From contig NW_004754910.1 of assembly GCF_000188695.1 (NCBI RefSeq), positions 6,062-24,009 of the forward strand: a stretch of 17,948 bases of DNA, read 5' to 3'. Every line of letters starts with the position of its first letter. The stretch's first letter is position 1. The translations under genes and the position numbers were made by a program. The notes below the pieces were generated by a model. That model made no database searches. It had not been told where the DNA came from and saw nothing but the letters and a program-made list of their open reading frames with translations. Shown in pieces: positions 1 through 9,310 of this stretch. This DNA comes from Salpingoeca rosetta (lineage: Eukaryota > Opisthokonta > Choanoflagellata > Craspedida > Salpingoecidae).

Positions 1-381
1 GAGAGGAGAGAGACAAAAAAAACATAGAGCGTCACGCACTGATGTGGGGGTGTGTGTGAGTGCGCTCGCAGACAGCGTGTACAAAGAGCGCGCTTTTGTT
101 TTTTTGCGTGTGTGTGTGTGTGTGGTGGTTTGAGTCAAACACATACACAAATACACATACCTCTAAACCGACCTCGCGCGTGTATATATGCATATAATGA
201 GCGAGTGAGATCGCTGAGCGCGCGCACACACCTCGCGGCCCTCTCCTGTGCTATTCACACTCCCGAAAGTGTCACATTCGCGCACGCCCAGAGAGGGGCA
301 CACGTGTGCAAAAAGCAAAAGCTATAACATCGCTTCACACACACACAAACAGGGAGAGGGGGGCATCCACACAGTGTGGGG

Positions 382-450
<69 letters not shown>

Positions 451-470
451 CACGCACACACACACACACC
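1..470. repeat. CA/GT-rich flank without a recognised gene
   Basis: This stretch holds a (GT)n run near 107-124 and a long (CA)n run from about 384 to 470 with CGCACA interruptions. Between them is unremarkable sequence. I see no exon here that continues the glycosyltransferase that runs leftward from 494, although its C-terminal residues would be expected in this direction. Open frames across this part encode only Thr-His or Cys-Val repeats and are microsatellite read-through. Confidence 0.7.
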
Positions 471-616
471 ATGTGCCATTCATCCATACGCACCAGCACG
501 TAGTGGTCGACGACAATGACGGGATGGCACCCGCAGCCATGATCTATGAGGAATGAAGGGGGGTGACAGGAGATGGAAGGCGGGTGAGAGCACGAACAGG
601 ATCGAAATCATCTGCA

Positions 617-629
617 ACACACACACACG

Positions 630-701
<72 letters not shown>

Positions 702-717
702 CGCACGCACGCACGCA
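617..717. repeat. (CA)n microsatellite, about 100 bp
   Basis: A near-perfect CA run with CGCA interruptions at both ends lies in the presumed last-but-one intron of the minus-strand GT47 gene, where the sense strand reads (GT)n. Confidence 0.9.
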
Positions 718-874
718 TCAGGAGTGGCAGCCAAATCCATCCACGATGAGCCCAAACTTGGTCTTCAGCGCCAGATCCGTGCACGTGTACTTGTTGAACT
801 CTTCTTCTGCCTGCGTACACGAGGGGTCATATCCAATCTTCCCCCTCACGGCCCATGCGCTCCTCGCCAAACCA
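718..874 (-). other. GT47 donor-binding core exon, interrupted by TGA
   Basis: After the acceptor TGCCAG the exon continues in phase from the 1132-1067 exon (GTTKSARSHVMLNHLPKLHNG). It encodes KIGYDPSC, EEEFNKY and KFGLIVDGFGCHS. In exostosins the last block is normally followed by a conserved S-(F/Y)-R-x-x-E segment. Here GFGCHS is followed directly by TGA before any GT donor. The next block (IMAAGAIP, 543) lies beyond a 100-bp (CA)n tract. Confidence 0.65.
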
Positions 875-1327
875 CTGGCACGCGCACACCAACACAATGT
901 CCCTGCAAACGCACAAACACAGGCGATGTGTGTGTGTGTGTGTGTGTGAGGTGGATTCAGACAGACACACACGCAGCACCAAAATCTGTTGATGCCAAGG
1001 CAACGCACGACACACACACGGAACACACGATAACACACAACACATCACACGCGTAGCACACCACACCTGCCGTTGTGCAGCTTGGGGAGGTGGTTGAGCA
1101 TGACATGAGAGCGAGCAGACTTGGTGGTGCCCCTGCACACCAGGGAAAGAAGACACACGTCAAGCAGCGGCACCACAACAGGTTTGGAGTGAGATTGCAG
1201 GGACACAAGAAGGGCGAGTGGTGGTGCAGTGAGCGACACCGAGCCCTCAAAAACCAGCAGCAGCAGTGAACATTGAACCCCACATCACACCACGTCACAA
1301 CACGCACGCATGCACACATGCACAGAC

Positions 1328-1462
1328 CTGAAGATGACGAGGTATTTCCTGTTTGTGCGGGCGGAACGCGTCGTTACTCCGGTGTGAATGAATGCCGTCC
1401 AGGGAGCAGAGTGGCATGGACACACCGAGGCCATTGCGATGGTGGAATTCGCTCAGGCCAAC
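1328..1462 (-). other. GT47 exon with frame-shifted core
   Basis: The exon runs from CATCAG|GTTGG to CTTCAG|GTCTGT and is 135 nt. Its splice-compatible frame meets TGA nine nucleotides in, yet it ends correctly with NRKYLVIF. The middle carries LSEFHHRNGLGVSMPL in a different frame, the position where exostosins have a G-F-D-V-S-I-P-L motif. This is a second case where both ends agree in phase but the core is out of frame. Confidence 0.62.
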
Positions 1463-1969
1463 CTGATGCAGGTGGTGATGCGAAACAAGGCGGCAAGCAA
1501 CAGCAGTCGTCGATGGTGAGCGCAGGCACGCACAGTCATGTTCCAACACACACACACACATTGTACCTCTGCAAGAATGGGGTGTTCTGCATGCCAGGGA
1601 GACATGGTGCGTCGCTGTACTCAAACAGGATGTGGTTGCAGCCCTCTTTCCAATACGCAAGTCTGCCATGCATCATCACATGTATTGTTGTGTGTGTTTG
1701 GAAGGCATTCACGAGCGCAGGTCCTCTCACACGCACGACATCAAGACCCACAAGCACCACCAGCACCACAGGCAACAACAAACCACCCCCTCAGCTGGAG
1801 AGATTGCGCTCGATGGCTGCGCTCACGGGATGCATCGACTCAATGTTGCCAGAGTACGTGCTGTGCATGCAATCTTTCAGCCGCAAGCGCGCAAACACAA
1901 TTATGAGGTGGTGGTGGGTGATAGTGACTGCTGTGGAAGCCCGTGCATCTGCACTGACGCGACACACAC

Positions 1970-2048
1970 ACAAGTCACACACACACGCGCACACACACAC
2001 ACACACACACACACAATCACACACACACACACATACATACACACACAC
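1970..2048. repeat. (CA)n microsatellite with interruptions
   Basis: The tract directly abuts the inferred donor (GAAG|GTGTGTGT on the minus strand) of the GT47 exon 2205-2049. The sense-strand (GT)n thus starts at the 5' splice site. Confidence 0.85.
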
Positions 2049-2205
2049 CTTCACACCAGCACGATACGTCGGTGCATGGAACGAAGAGGTAAGCCTTGGA
2101 CAGGTCATCGGTGCTGTACGGCCGTCACGGATGGCGGTTCGGATGGCGCGGTAGATGGCTGGCAGGGGCGGCCTCTTCGTCAGCAGTCAGACGGTACACG
2201 TACAC
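2049..2205 (-). other. GT47 exon with two compensating frame changes
   Basis: From the acceptor TTCCAG the exon reads VYVYRLTADEEAAPA in frame. That frame then gives nonsense and a TGA at 2127-2125. The family-like text continues as AIYRAIRTAIRDGR (2159-2118) in another frame. It returns to the first frame as YSTDDLSKAYLFVPCTDVSCW. Joined in order, the pieces match the start of an exostosin domain (beta-strand VYVY, helix, then Y-T-D-D...A-LFVP). The net shift is zero, so the ends still splice. Confidence 0.7.
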
Positions 2206-2572
2206 CTGGAATCGATGCACGCACGCATGAACACGCAATCATAACACACACGCAGACAGAGAGTGTGAGGTCATCATGCTGCAGTTGCACTCCATGCCAC
2301 GTCGTTGCTGTTGCTGTTGCTGTGTTGGTGGGTCTTCACCTTGAACGATGGGCACGTGCGAAGAGGATCGACGGATATGCCGTGCGGTCATCGCTGACAT
2401 CAGGACCGCCAATGGCAGTGCGATAGTGCAGCGGCATCTCGGGGCAGTGCGTTCTGGTAACAGTGGTGGTTGTGGTCGAGACGATGGGTGCATTTGTTGT
2501 GTGGTGAGGCGCGCGGATGCAAGGGGATGGGAGGAGTGTTGGGAGATATCTGGAGATATCTGCAACAAACCG

Positions 2573-2575
2573 CTG

Positions 2576-2645
<70 letters not shown>

Positions 2646-2650
2646 TACAC
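2573..2650. repeat. (CA)n microsatellite
   Basis: The run is interrupted by ATACA and AAACA units. On the minus strand it starts as GTGTATGTGTGT immediately after the exon 2687-2651 and so forms the 5' part of the next intron. Confidence 0.85.
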
Positions 2651-2775
2651 TGTGTCAAAGAGTTCGTTCTCTTCGGCAGACATGATGCTGTAGAGACGAA
2701 GGCGTGAAGAGAACCGCACAGAAGGATTGCAAGACGATAGCGAGTGATGAGTGGTTCAGTGTGTGCAGGTACACA

Positions 2776-2825
2776 TCAGCAGCAGCAGCAGCAGCAGCAG
2801 CAGCGGCGGCGGCGGCGGCGGCGGC
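2776..2825. repeat. Compound (CAG)n(CGG)n trinucleotide repeat
   Basis: About nine CAG units run directly into about seven CGG units. The tract lies in the presumed intron between GT47 exons 3189-3089 and 2687-2651, so it is probably not translated. Read as protein it would give poly-Ala, poly-Gln/Arg or similar. Confidence 0.9.
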
Positions 2826-4016
2826 AATGCACCCGCAACAACAACACAATTCGGTGCTCGCACCTCATGTCACCATCATCCTTGTGCCGGAGCAGCGTCT
2901 CCCCTTCCTCTCTTCAGCTTCCAGGCATAACCTGTGGCCCAAACACGCACGAGGAACAGAGATTAGGACTAACAATCGCAGCACAAGATCAAACAATGGC
3001 ACACGAATAGCAGACAGCAGACGCATGGAAGAATGACCACGTTGACGTCACATATGCACACACGCCTACACATACAGTGTGCGCATACTTTTGAAAGCAT
3101 TCGCTCTGTCCCGCCATGAGCAGCACCTTGCCAATGTTATCAACGCTCTGCTCCGTCGACGCAATCAAGGGCATCCAGTGGATGGCAACCTGGTCGTTAA
3201 CAGTGGCGAAATGGGTGTTGCGGTGAGCGAGGGAATGTGCGCAGGAGTGATGAGCCGTCATCACACGGTTGCCGAGCGTAATGAGAAACACACACACACA
3301 CACACACGTCGCTCACTCTCATGATGAGACGTGGGCATTCCATCATCATCCCGAGCATTCGCGCGTCACACATGTCCAGCGAGATGATGCCACGCAAGCG
3401 GGCTGCTGTGGGGTGTGTGCGTGAAAACCACGTGTGCATGGGGCAGGTGATGAGCACCTACAGCGTGTATGCCATGTGAACTGACTTGATTGCAAGCTGG
3501 GGGATGAATGATGTGTGACCACGACAGAGGACTGACCGATGTCAGCGCAAATGCTGTGATTGCTCGCTCCGGTACCGCTCTGGAGGTGCGTCCCACTCAA
3601 ACGTGGCCTTCTGTATTGCTGGTGCCTTGGTCTCCGCCACTCTCACTTGCCGATTCCTGTCTGTTTGTTGTTTGCGTGGGAGGAAGAGACGATGCATCCG
3701 TGAGAACACACGTGCCAACAGCACCAGCACCAGCACCAGCAAGGCAGCAGCAGTGACAGCAGTGGTTGTGGTTTGGATATCGGATCACCACCGTGCACTG
3801 ATACACACACACGCGCACAACACACACACGAGCGGAGGTGTGATTGCACCCACCTTGCAGGTGGCCGTGAATGACACTGCTTGTCGCTTGCCTTGTGGTG
3901 TGCGTATGTCAGCGGCACGTCTCAAGAGCGTCGTTAGGTTTCTGCAGGCCACTGCCATATCCAATCACAAGAGAACAGCACACATGTTCACGTTAGCCAA
4001 GCACAACAACGACGAC

Positions 4017-4207
4017 CTGACGACGACGAAACCACCACTTTCAGCAGACCCACAGCCCCCTGCACACATCCTTGTGCCACAAGAAGAAGGAAAGAAGGGA
4101 GTCCACACCCACACCCACAACGAAGCGGCAACAGCAACAACCGACAGCACTGCCACCACAAACAGGACACCGCGTCCCACGTTCACGTACTTGGTTGCCT
4201 GACGCAT
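4017..4207 (-). other. Exon 1 of the GT47 gene: type II signal anchor
   Basis: The exon reads MRQATKYVNVGR as a cytosolic tail with three basic residues. A hydrophobic stretch follows at about residues 13-35 (GVLFVVAVLSVVAVAASLW and following WV repeats), then a Ser/Cys/Gly-rich stem. It is 191 nt long and ends in phase 2 at CAG|GTCGTC. The next exon (3941-3854) begins in the matching phase after CTGCAG. The basic tail followed by one membrane segment and no signal-peptidase-like site is the usual layout of Golgi glycosyltransferases. Confidence 0.7.
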
Positions 4208-4343
4208 GGAGCGAACGAATAGTGCCCAAGAAGAAGAAGAACAATAAGCAGAAGTCGAGGGAGGAACAGTGGGCATGATGTGTGTTGGCTCACCTGAGGA
4301 TCGTTGACGTGACGCCTGCTTTGTGTGCATGTGTGTGTGTGTG

Positions 4344-4392
<49 letters not shown>

Positions 4393-4582
4393 ATGTGATG
4401 TGATGTGTCTGTGCTTGTGTGTCAGAGACCTTTCTTCCACATTGGTCTGGTTGGCTGTTGGTGACTGGGTAGCGATCACCAACAATCTCGTCTTCCCCTC
4501 TCCCACATCTCTCTTCTCCCCCATGCTGCTGTTGCAGTGACTGCCACATCACCCCCTCCTTCCTTCCTTGCCTTGAAGAGAA

Positions 4583-4628
4583 CAAGAAGAAGAAGAAGAA
4601 GAAGAAGAAGAAGAAGAAGAAGAAGAAG
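4583..4628. repeat. (AAG)n purine-strand repeat
   Basis: About 15 AAG units form a homopurine/homopyrimidine tract 380-420 bp upstream of the GT47 start codon. A minus-strand frame through it would add a poly-Phe stretch ahead of the GT47 first methionine, which I do not believe is translated. Confidence 0.9.
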
Positions 4629-4774
4629 CGAGTGCAAGCAAGTTTGAGCTGCTGCATCTCCACAGTCGTGTCTCATCGACTGATTTCAGCTTTTCCCGTC
4701 TTCTTCTGCACAAACACGCACAACAGACGTTTGTCGTGGCTGGTTGCACACAATGCACACACACACACACACGC

Positions 4775-4809
4775 TGCATTCGCTGCGACGAAATGCATTC
4801 GCTGCGACG
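4775..4809. repeat. Tandem 16-bp direct repeat, 19-bp period
   Basis: The unit TGCATTCGCTGCGACG occurs at 4775-4790 and again at 4794-4809, identical in both copies, with AAA between. It lies in the divergent intergenic region and could be a paired protein-binding site or a small tandem duplication. Confidence 0.75.
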
Positions 4810-4885
4810 GAAAGGAAAGGATGGATGGGGAGGTGCGTGGTGGTGGTGGTTGGTGGTGGTTTGGTCACACTCAGCCACAACAGCC

Positions 4886-4921
<36 letters not shown>

Positions 4922-5309
4922 GGGAGCAGCTGGGGGATATTGATGATGATGACAGATGACAATGACACATGCAATCCATCAAGCAGACGAGCAAGCAGGC
5001 AAGCGAGCACGCAAGCCAAGGGACGTGTATTCATTCACTCCGCTTGGACGAGCGACACGTCCACCACGTGGTGCGTGCGTGTGTGTTGTACTCACTGCTC
5101 TGCCCTCCTTCACACTGTTCCTCCCTGCCTCGCAGTCCACTCTCCCTTTCTTTCCTTTGCACACCCCTTGCTTGACCTGCTCTCTGCACCCCCTCTCTTC
5201 TCCCCCCCCTTCACTCACACGGCTCAAGTCACATGCCTCTCACCTCCCCCTTTGCTTTTGGCTGCAACGCTGCGCGTCTTCATCTTCAACACCACCACCT
5301 GTTTTGCAG

Positions 5310-5878
5310 GCTGACGATGAGGATGATGATGGTGGCTTGAATAACAGTATCGTGTCCTTGAGCGGGTGCCATCACCGTGTGCAACGGCAACAAGAGGCAC
5401 TTCCTTCTCTCTCGCTCTGTCTTGGTATGTGTGTGGCTGATGGCGTGGGGGTGGTGTTGCCTGGGATTTCCACTCCACTGCACTGTACCTCAATGCGCTG
5501 TGTGACGCGACATGCACACCACAGTTTGCACTCCTCCTCCCCCACTTATCCCCTCTGCAAGTCCTTGTTCTTGTCAACCACCTCCCCTCGTCAATCACAC
5601 CCCCCACACACACTCTCTCCTTTACCCCTGTCACGATGTGTGCTTGCTTCAGAGCAGGCCGCTGACATTGTCATCACCGCTGTCAGACGGCGGTCGGTGC
5701 AATACACGGGCATGGAGACAGTGAGCCAGCCCGTGGTCTCCAGCGTGGTGGCTGGAATGTGCACTGAGGCGAAGGATCCCACCACCACACTTTCGCTTCC
5801 ATACCACCATGACTGACACCACTGGCACTGCTGCTGGTTGACACGCACCAGCAGGCATCGCTCCCAGCGCCACGCAAG

Positions 5879-5915
<37 letters not shown>

Positions 5916-5926
5916 TGTGTGTCTGT

Positions 5927-5984
<58 letters not shown>

Positions 5985-6875
5985 TTGAATTCATTTGCAC
6001 TCGTTGCCCCTCCCGCATGTCGAAGCAACCACGCACACCGACCACCCCTCGTCAATACAACACCATTCAGCGCCCCAAATGTGCTGATGCAGGGCTGCAC
6101 TGGCACGTCGTGCACGACAGCTTCTCATCGTCAGTTCTCCCTTCTCTCCTTTTTTTGTCTTCACACAGGTCGCATCACCCCCGCCCAGTGGAGCGCCTGC
6201 ATCTTACGCCCCACCCTCCCGTTGCACGCGTGCACACACCGATTCCGGCCCAGCGCAGGCTGTGCTGCAGCAGCCAACCACCCACACACATCGTCGCCGT
6301 ATCCCCGCATCAACCAACCGCAGCCACCGACAGCCACGGGCATTGCACCTTTGCTGTGATTGAGTGCTGCCAGCACGTGGCCCCACCTCAACCTGCCACA
6401 TCATCATCACCATCCCCGACACTGCCATGTGTGTGTGTGTGTGTGTGCATGCATGCGTGTTCACGCCATCGTTAACCACACCACGCCAACACAGCAACAG
6501 CCGCACTGCTTGCTGTCCTGCGCGGCGTTCTGGCGGTGCACTCAAGGCCCTTTTGCCAGCCAGCTGCCCGCTGCTGCTAGCTGTGCTTCTCCCTGCCCAT
6601 CTCAATCACATCAGCTTCAACCACAACTGCTGCTGTGTTCCGCCACCTCATCTTCTGCCAGCGAGGCATCACACCGCGGCCACAGCCGTCACTGCACGCT
6701 GCCGGTTTCAAGCAGCTCGCTGCGCTGGATGCTGTTGGCTCGTGGACCACCACACCGTTGTTGGAAGAGGGATTGGTCGTGATTGTGGCGGTTGATGTGG
6801 TGGTACTGCACGCCATGACAACAACAGCGGCAGTTGATGAGGTGATGGTGTGTTTGCGCTCCTCACTGGTTGCAG
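5310..6875 (+). pseudogene. Tentative upstream exons of the importin-like gene
   Basis: Two pieces look coding and roughly fit importin-5-type proteins. 5310-5424 follows a good acceptor (TTTTGCAG) and begins ADDEDDDGGLNNSIV, like the acidic loop of these karyopherins; it ends CLG|GTATGTG. About 5650-5813 reads EQAADIVITAVRRRSVQYTG and on to a TGA, resembling a HEAT helix pair. A weaker match is AVIECCQHVAPPQ near 6354-6392. I could not link them in phase with each other or with 6876, and the residues expected between them are largely absent. A (GT)n tract fills 5882-5983. The stretch is either decayed, or more fragmented than I can resolve by eye. Confidence 0.3.
5882..5983. repeat. (GT)n microsatellite, about 100 bp
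   Basis: A GT run with three GTGTCT interruptions begins directly after AAGAG, a plausible 5' splice site, on the sense strand of the importin-like gene. Confidence 0.9.
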
Positions 6876-7172
6876 CGGCAGCAAGGAGGTGGCCACCGTG
6901 TTTCTGGTTCGCATGCATGTGCTGGCCAACGTGGCGCAGGAGCGGTTCTTGGACTACGACAATGACTCTGTGCCGTTTATGAAGAACATTCTCCACCACG
7001 CAAACGACAGGCAATACCGCATGCTGCGCGGCCTGATGGGCGTGTCTGTTTGCAAGGACATGTTTGCGCCGGATGCACACGACTTCATGCGCATTATGCA
7101 AGCCAGTGCCGCCCAGATTGAGGAGGATGATCCACAACCCACATACATCCACACAAGGTGCGCTCAAGGCCA

Positions 7173-7183
7173 CAGAGAGAGAG

Positions 7184-7264
<81 letters not shown>
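7173..7264. repeat. (GA)n(GT)n microsatellite at the importin gap
   Basis: A short GA run passes into about 75 bp of GT. It lies exactly where the middle exons of the importin-like gene would be expected, so it is a candidate breakpoint for a real deletion or an assembly collapse. Confidence 0.88.
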
Positions 7265-7265
<1 letters not shown>

Positions 7266-7462
7266 CGTGAACATGTGTGAACATGTCGCTTCGTCGTTTC
7301 CCTCCTTTCTCCACTTTCGCCTTGCCAAGCCTCACCGCCACCCCTTGTCGTCCTGCCGCGTTCAGGCTGTTGAGTCGCTGCTCGCTGTGAACACCAGCGC
7401 GACCGAGAACTGCATCTCCGTCTTTGTCAAGATTGCACGCAACCCAGCACACGGCCTCTCAA

Positions 7463-7464
<2 letters not shown>

Positions 7465-7548
<84 letters not shown>
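7465..7548. repeat. (GT)n microsatellite starting at a splice donor
   Basis: A pure run of about 42 GT units starts at the first base of the intron after the exon ending CTCAAAG (7464). The donor site is itself the first unit of the repeat. Confidence 0.92.
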
Positions 7549-8371
7549 ATTGGTACACTCCTTCTTCGCCGTCCTTTTGCGTTGGTTGTTTGCTCTTGTT
7601 GTCACCTTTTCGTCGCTTTTTCTTTACCCCCTCATCCACCCATCCACCACCAACCCTTGTACAAACGAGATGCTGACGCATCTGCTTGACTGGCTGCCCA
7701 TTACAGAAGACGACGATGAAACAAAGTACATCTTCACATACCTCGTCGAGCTCCTCCAAGCGTGACTGCTACGACTGTGTTTTGTGTGTGTGTGTCTATG
7801 TGTGTGTGCGTGTGTGTGTGTGTATGGCCTGGTCGTGCTGCATGTGTCGGTGGTGTGCTCTGCCGCCTGTCGTTCTTGTTCCCGACTGACTCCCCCGTTC
7901 TCTCTCCCATTGCTTCCCTCCTGTACCTCCCTCTCCTTCCTTTTGTTGTTGCTTCTGTAGGCGAGATCCACGCGTGACCGCGCCTGAGAGCCCGGTGAAG
8001 ATTGTGCGGGCGTTTGTTTGTGCAGGTGTTGGCACCCCCGCGGCCGCCGTCGAAAGGCCCACTGCCAGGGCATGTACACAGCCTCATGGTGCGTGGGTTG
8101 TGTTGTGTGTGATTGATGTGATGTGGGTGTGTGGGTGTTTGCTGCCTCGAATATAAGCGACTGTCGTGTACTTCGTGTACTTTCCCATCCCCCTCTTCCT
8201 CCCTCCTCCTTCCTCCTCCTTCCTCTCCTCATTCTCACGCCCTCGTGTCGTTTCCTCTCGTAGAACATGCAGGATTCGCCTGCCCACGGTGTGTTGGGGC
8301 AGTTGACGCAGGACCCCGGAGGTGCACGCCGCGTGCAGCGCGCTGTTGAGGCACTTAGCTCGTCCGCATAG

Positions 8372-9310
8372 TCGCCATGTTGTGATGTGTCGTGTCAACT
8401 TGTGCACCAGTTGAACGAATGGCTGAATGTCTGTCGGTTCCTCTGTCGCATTCCTCTTGTTTCCGTTTCTTGCTCTCTTCCCTCTTCTTCTCTTCTCTTC
8501 TTCTGTTCTGTTCTTCCCTTCCTTCACTCTCCCTCTCGCCTGCCTGCTTGCTTGCTTGCTTATGTCACGCCCTTCTTGTGCTTGCCTGTTCTTTTCATTG
8601 TATGGCGCTGTGTACGGCTGAACACGTTCTTGGTGTGTTTGGTGGATGTGTGCTGCTGCTGCTGCTGTGTGTGGTTTGATTTTGGCTTGTAACTGGAGGG
8701 TGTTGTTTGATGTGCAGAGGGGTTGGCTGTTGTTTGGTTGGCTTGGCTTCCTGTTGCGTATGGGCACTGCTGTGTGTGTGGATGTGTGTTGAGGTGTTGA
8801 GAGCGTTGTTTGTGGGTTGTGTGGCGGACCTGTTCTTTCCTCAGTAAATGGCTCGATGAAAATGATGAGACCCGCTTGACGGTGGTGATGGTGGAGCGGC
8901 GGTGATGTTTGTGGTGTTGATGTGGCTACAGACATTGGTGTGTTGTACCAACCAGGCAAGACCAAAGAAGCGAGGAGGGCGCGGCTGTTGTTCCTTTCGG
9001 TGACAAAGCGAGTTGGGTTGTTGCTGGCTGGCTGGAGGCACTTCATCCTGTTTGTTTGTTGTGTTCCTGTCGACAACGAGGGCTCGAAGAGATTGTTGAC
9101 GAACATCTTCCACCGAAGCGCAGCTGTGCGGATAACCTCTGCAAGGTTTTGCGAATCGTCCAGATGGCTGAGTCGCAAAACAACAACACACACAAAACAA
9201 AGAAAGAAGAAGCAGTGCGTTCTCGTCGTCCATTTTGTCGTCGTCTTCTTCCAGCCGCTCACAAACACGTCACAACAAGCCACAAGGAGAAAAGACGCCG
9301 CGCCGCCGCC
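8372..9310. other. Intergenic region between importin-like and Roco genes
   Basis: The 939 bp include a pyrimidine-rich stretch (about 8450-8540), a TG-rich stretch with TGCTGCTGCTGCTGCT (8650-8700), and A-rich purine sequence just before the Roco start. I see no AATAAA after the importin stop and no clear TATA box before 9311. An ATG at 9164 is in frame with the Roco start and could extend it. A 518-codon open frame on the minus strand (9640-8084) crosses the region but has low-complexity, intron-derived text. Confidence 0.55.

Larger units (their letters stand above)
494..4207 (-). pseudogene. Exostosin-like (GT47) Golgi glycosyltransferase, frame-disrupted
   Basis: GT47 exostosins transfer sugars onto glycans in the Golgi lumen. 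The ATG at 4207 opens an exon (4207-4017) encoding a short basic tail and a hydrophobic segment, typical of a Golgi type II anchor. Further exons with compatible phases are 3941-3854, about 3405-3317, 3189-3089 and 2687-2651. The catalytic half has family blocks in order: VYVYRL (2205), YSTDDLSKAYLFVP (about 2118), LAYWKEGCNHILFEYSDAP (1661), GLGVSMPL (about 1435), NRKYLVIFRG (across the 1328/1132 splice), KFGLIVDGFGCHS (about 760-721), IMAAGAIP and VIVVDHYVL (543-494). Neighbouring blocks often lie in different frames, with TGA at 2127-2125, after the 1462 acceptor, and after GFGCHS. Family membership is well supported. Whether it is a true pseudogene or has sequence errors is open. The end of the domain after VDHYVL is missing. 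The start context is weak (T at -3). Intron borders are inferred. Confidence 0.72.
4208..5309. other. Divergent intergenic region, no recognised gene
   Basis: This 1.1 kb separates the first GT47 exon (minus) from the first tentative importin exon (plus), so it probably holds both promoters. It contains a (GT)n run (about 4328-4392), an (AAG)n run of about 15 units (4583-4628), a short (CA)n (4754-4771), a 16-bp direct repeat (4775-4809) and a CAA/CAG-rich stretch (about 4876-4922). I found no TATA box that I would defend. N-terminal importin exons may be hidden in 4940-5300 but I could not identify them. Confidence 0.55.
6876..8371 (+). pseudogene. Importin-5/Kap121-like karyopherin, internal part missing
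   Basis: Importin-5-type karyopherins are HEAT-repeat proteins that carry cargo such as ribosomal proteins through nuclear pores. Block 6876-7157 encodes HVLANVAQERF, RMLRG, KDMFAPDAHDFMRIMQAS and EEDDPQPTY, matching the family's central HEAT region. Blocks 7366-7464 (TSATENCISVFVKIARNPA), 7670-7761 (LLDWLPITEDDDETKYIFTY), 7961-about 8096 (RDPRVTAPESPVKIVRAF) and 8264-8371 (GVLGQLTQDPGGARRVQRAV, then TAG) match the C-terminus in order. From family knowledge, roughly 300-400 residues normally lie between the first two blocks. Here only 208 bp with a (GT)n tract separate them. The first block ends in phase 2 and the second starts in phase 0, so they cannot splice directly. RMLRG also runs into LMGVSVCKDMF with about seven residues fewer than usual. 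Family assignment is firm; integrity is doubtful. Confidence 0.75.

Noticed and set aside
494..2205. TGA read as an amino acid in the GT47 gene
   Set aside because: The family motifs continue in another frame at each TGA, and the PA14 gene in this window ends naturally at TGA while Roco ends at TAG.
1273..2426. Plus-strand open frames of 293 and 264 codons
   Set aside because: They read through (CA)n as Thr-His repeats and lie antisense to well-matched GT47 exons; no domain or codon pattern supports them.
3089..3405. Armadillo/HEAT protein on the minus strand
   Set aside because: The text (AARLRGIISLDMCDARML, VAIHWMPLIASTEQSVDNIG) looks helical, but the exons join in phase with the flanking GT47 exons and no repeat periodicity is seen. 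I treat them as the stem or N-terminal part of that gene.
3965..4663. Start of the GT47 protein at the upstream ATG at 4663
   Set aside because: It would translate the AAG tract as about 15 Phe and a (CA)n tract as Thr-His repeats. The ATG at 4207 gives a clean basic tail and membrane anchor.
8264..8350. Alternative C-terminal importin frame ending at the TGA near 8348
   Set aside because: The other frame (GVLGQLTQDPGG, ending TAG at 8371) matches the karyopherin C-terminus, whereas this one is a Cys/Arg-rich text without a match.
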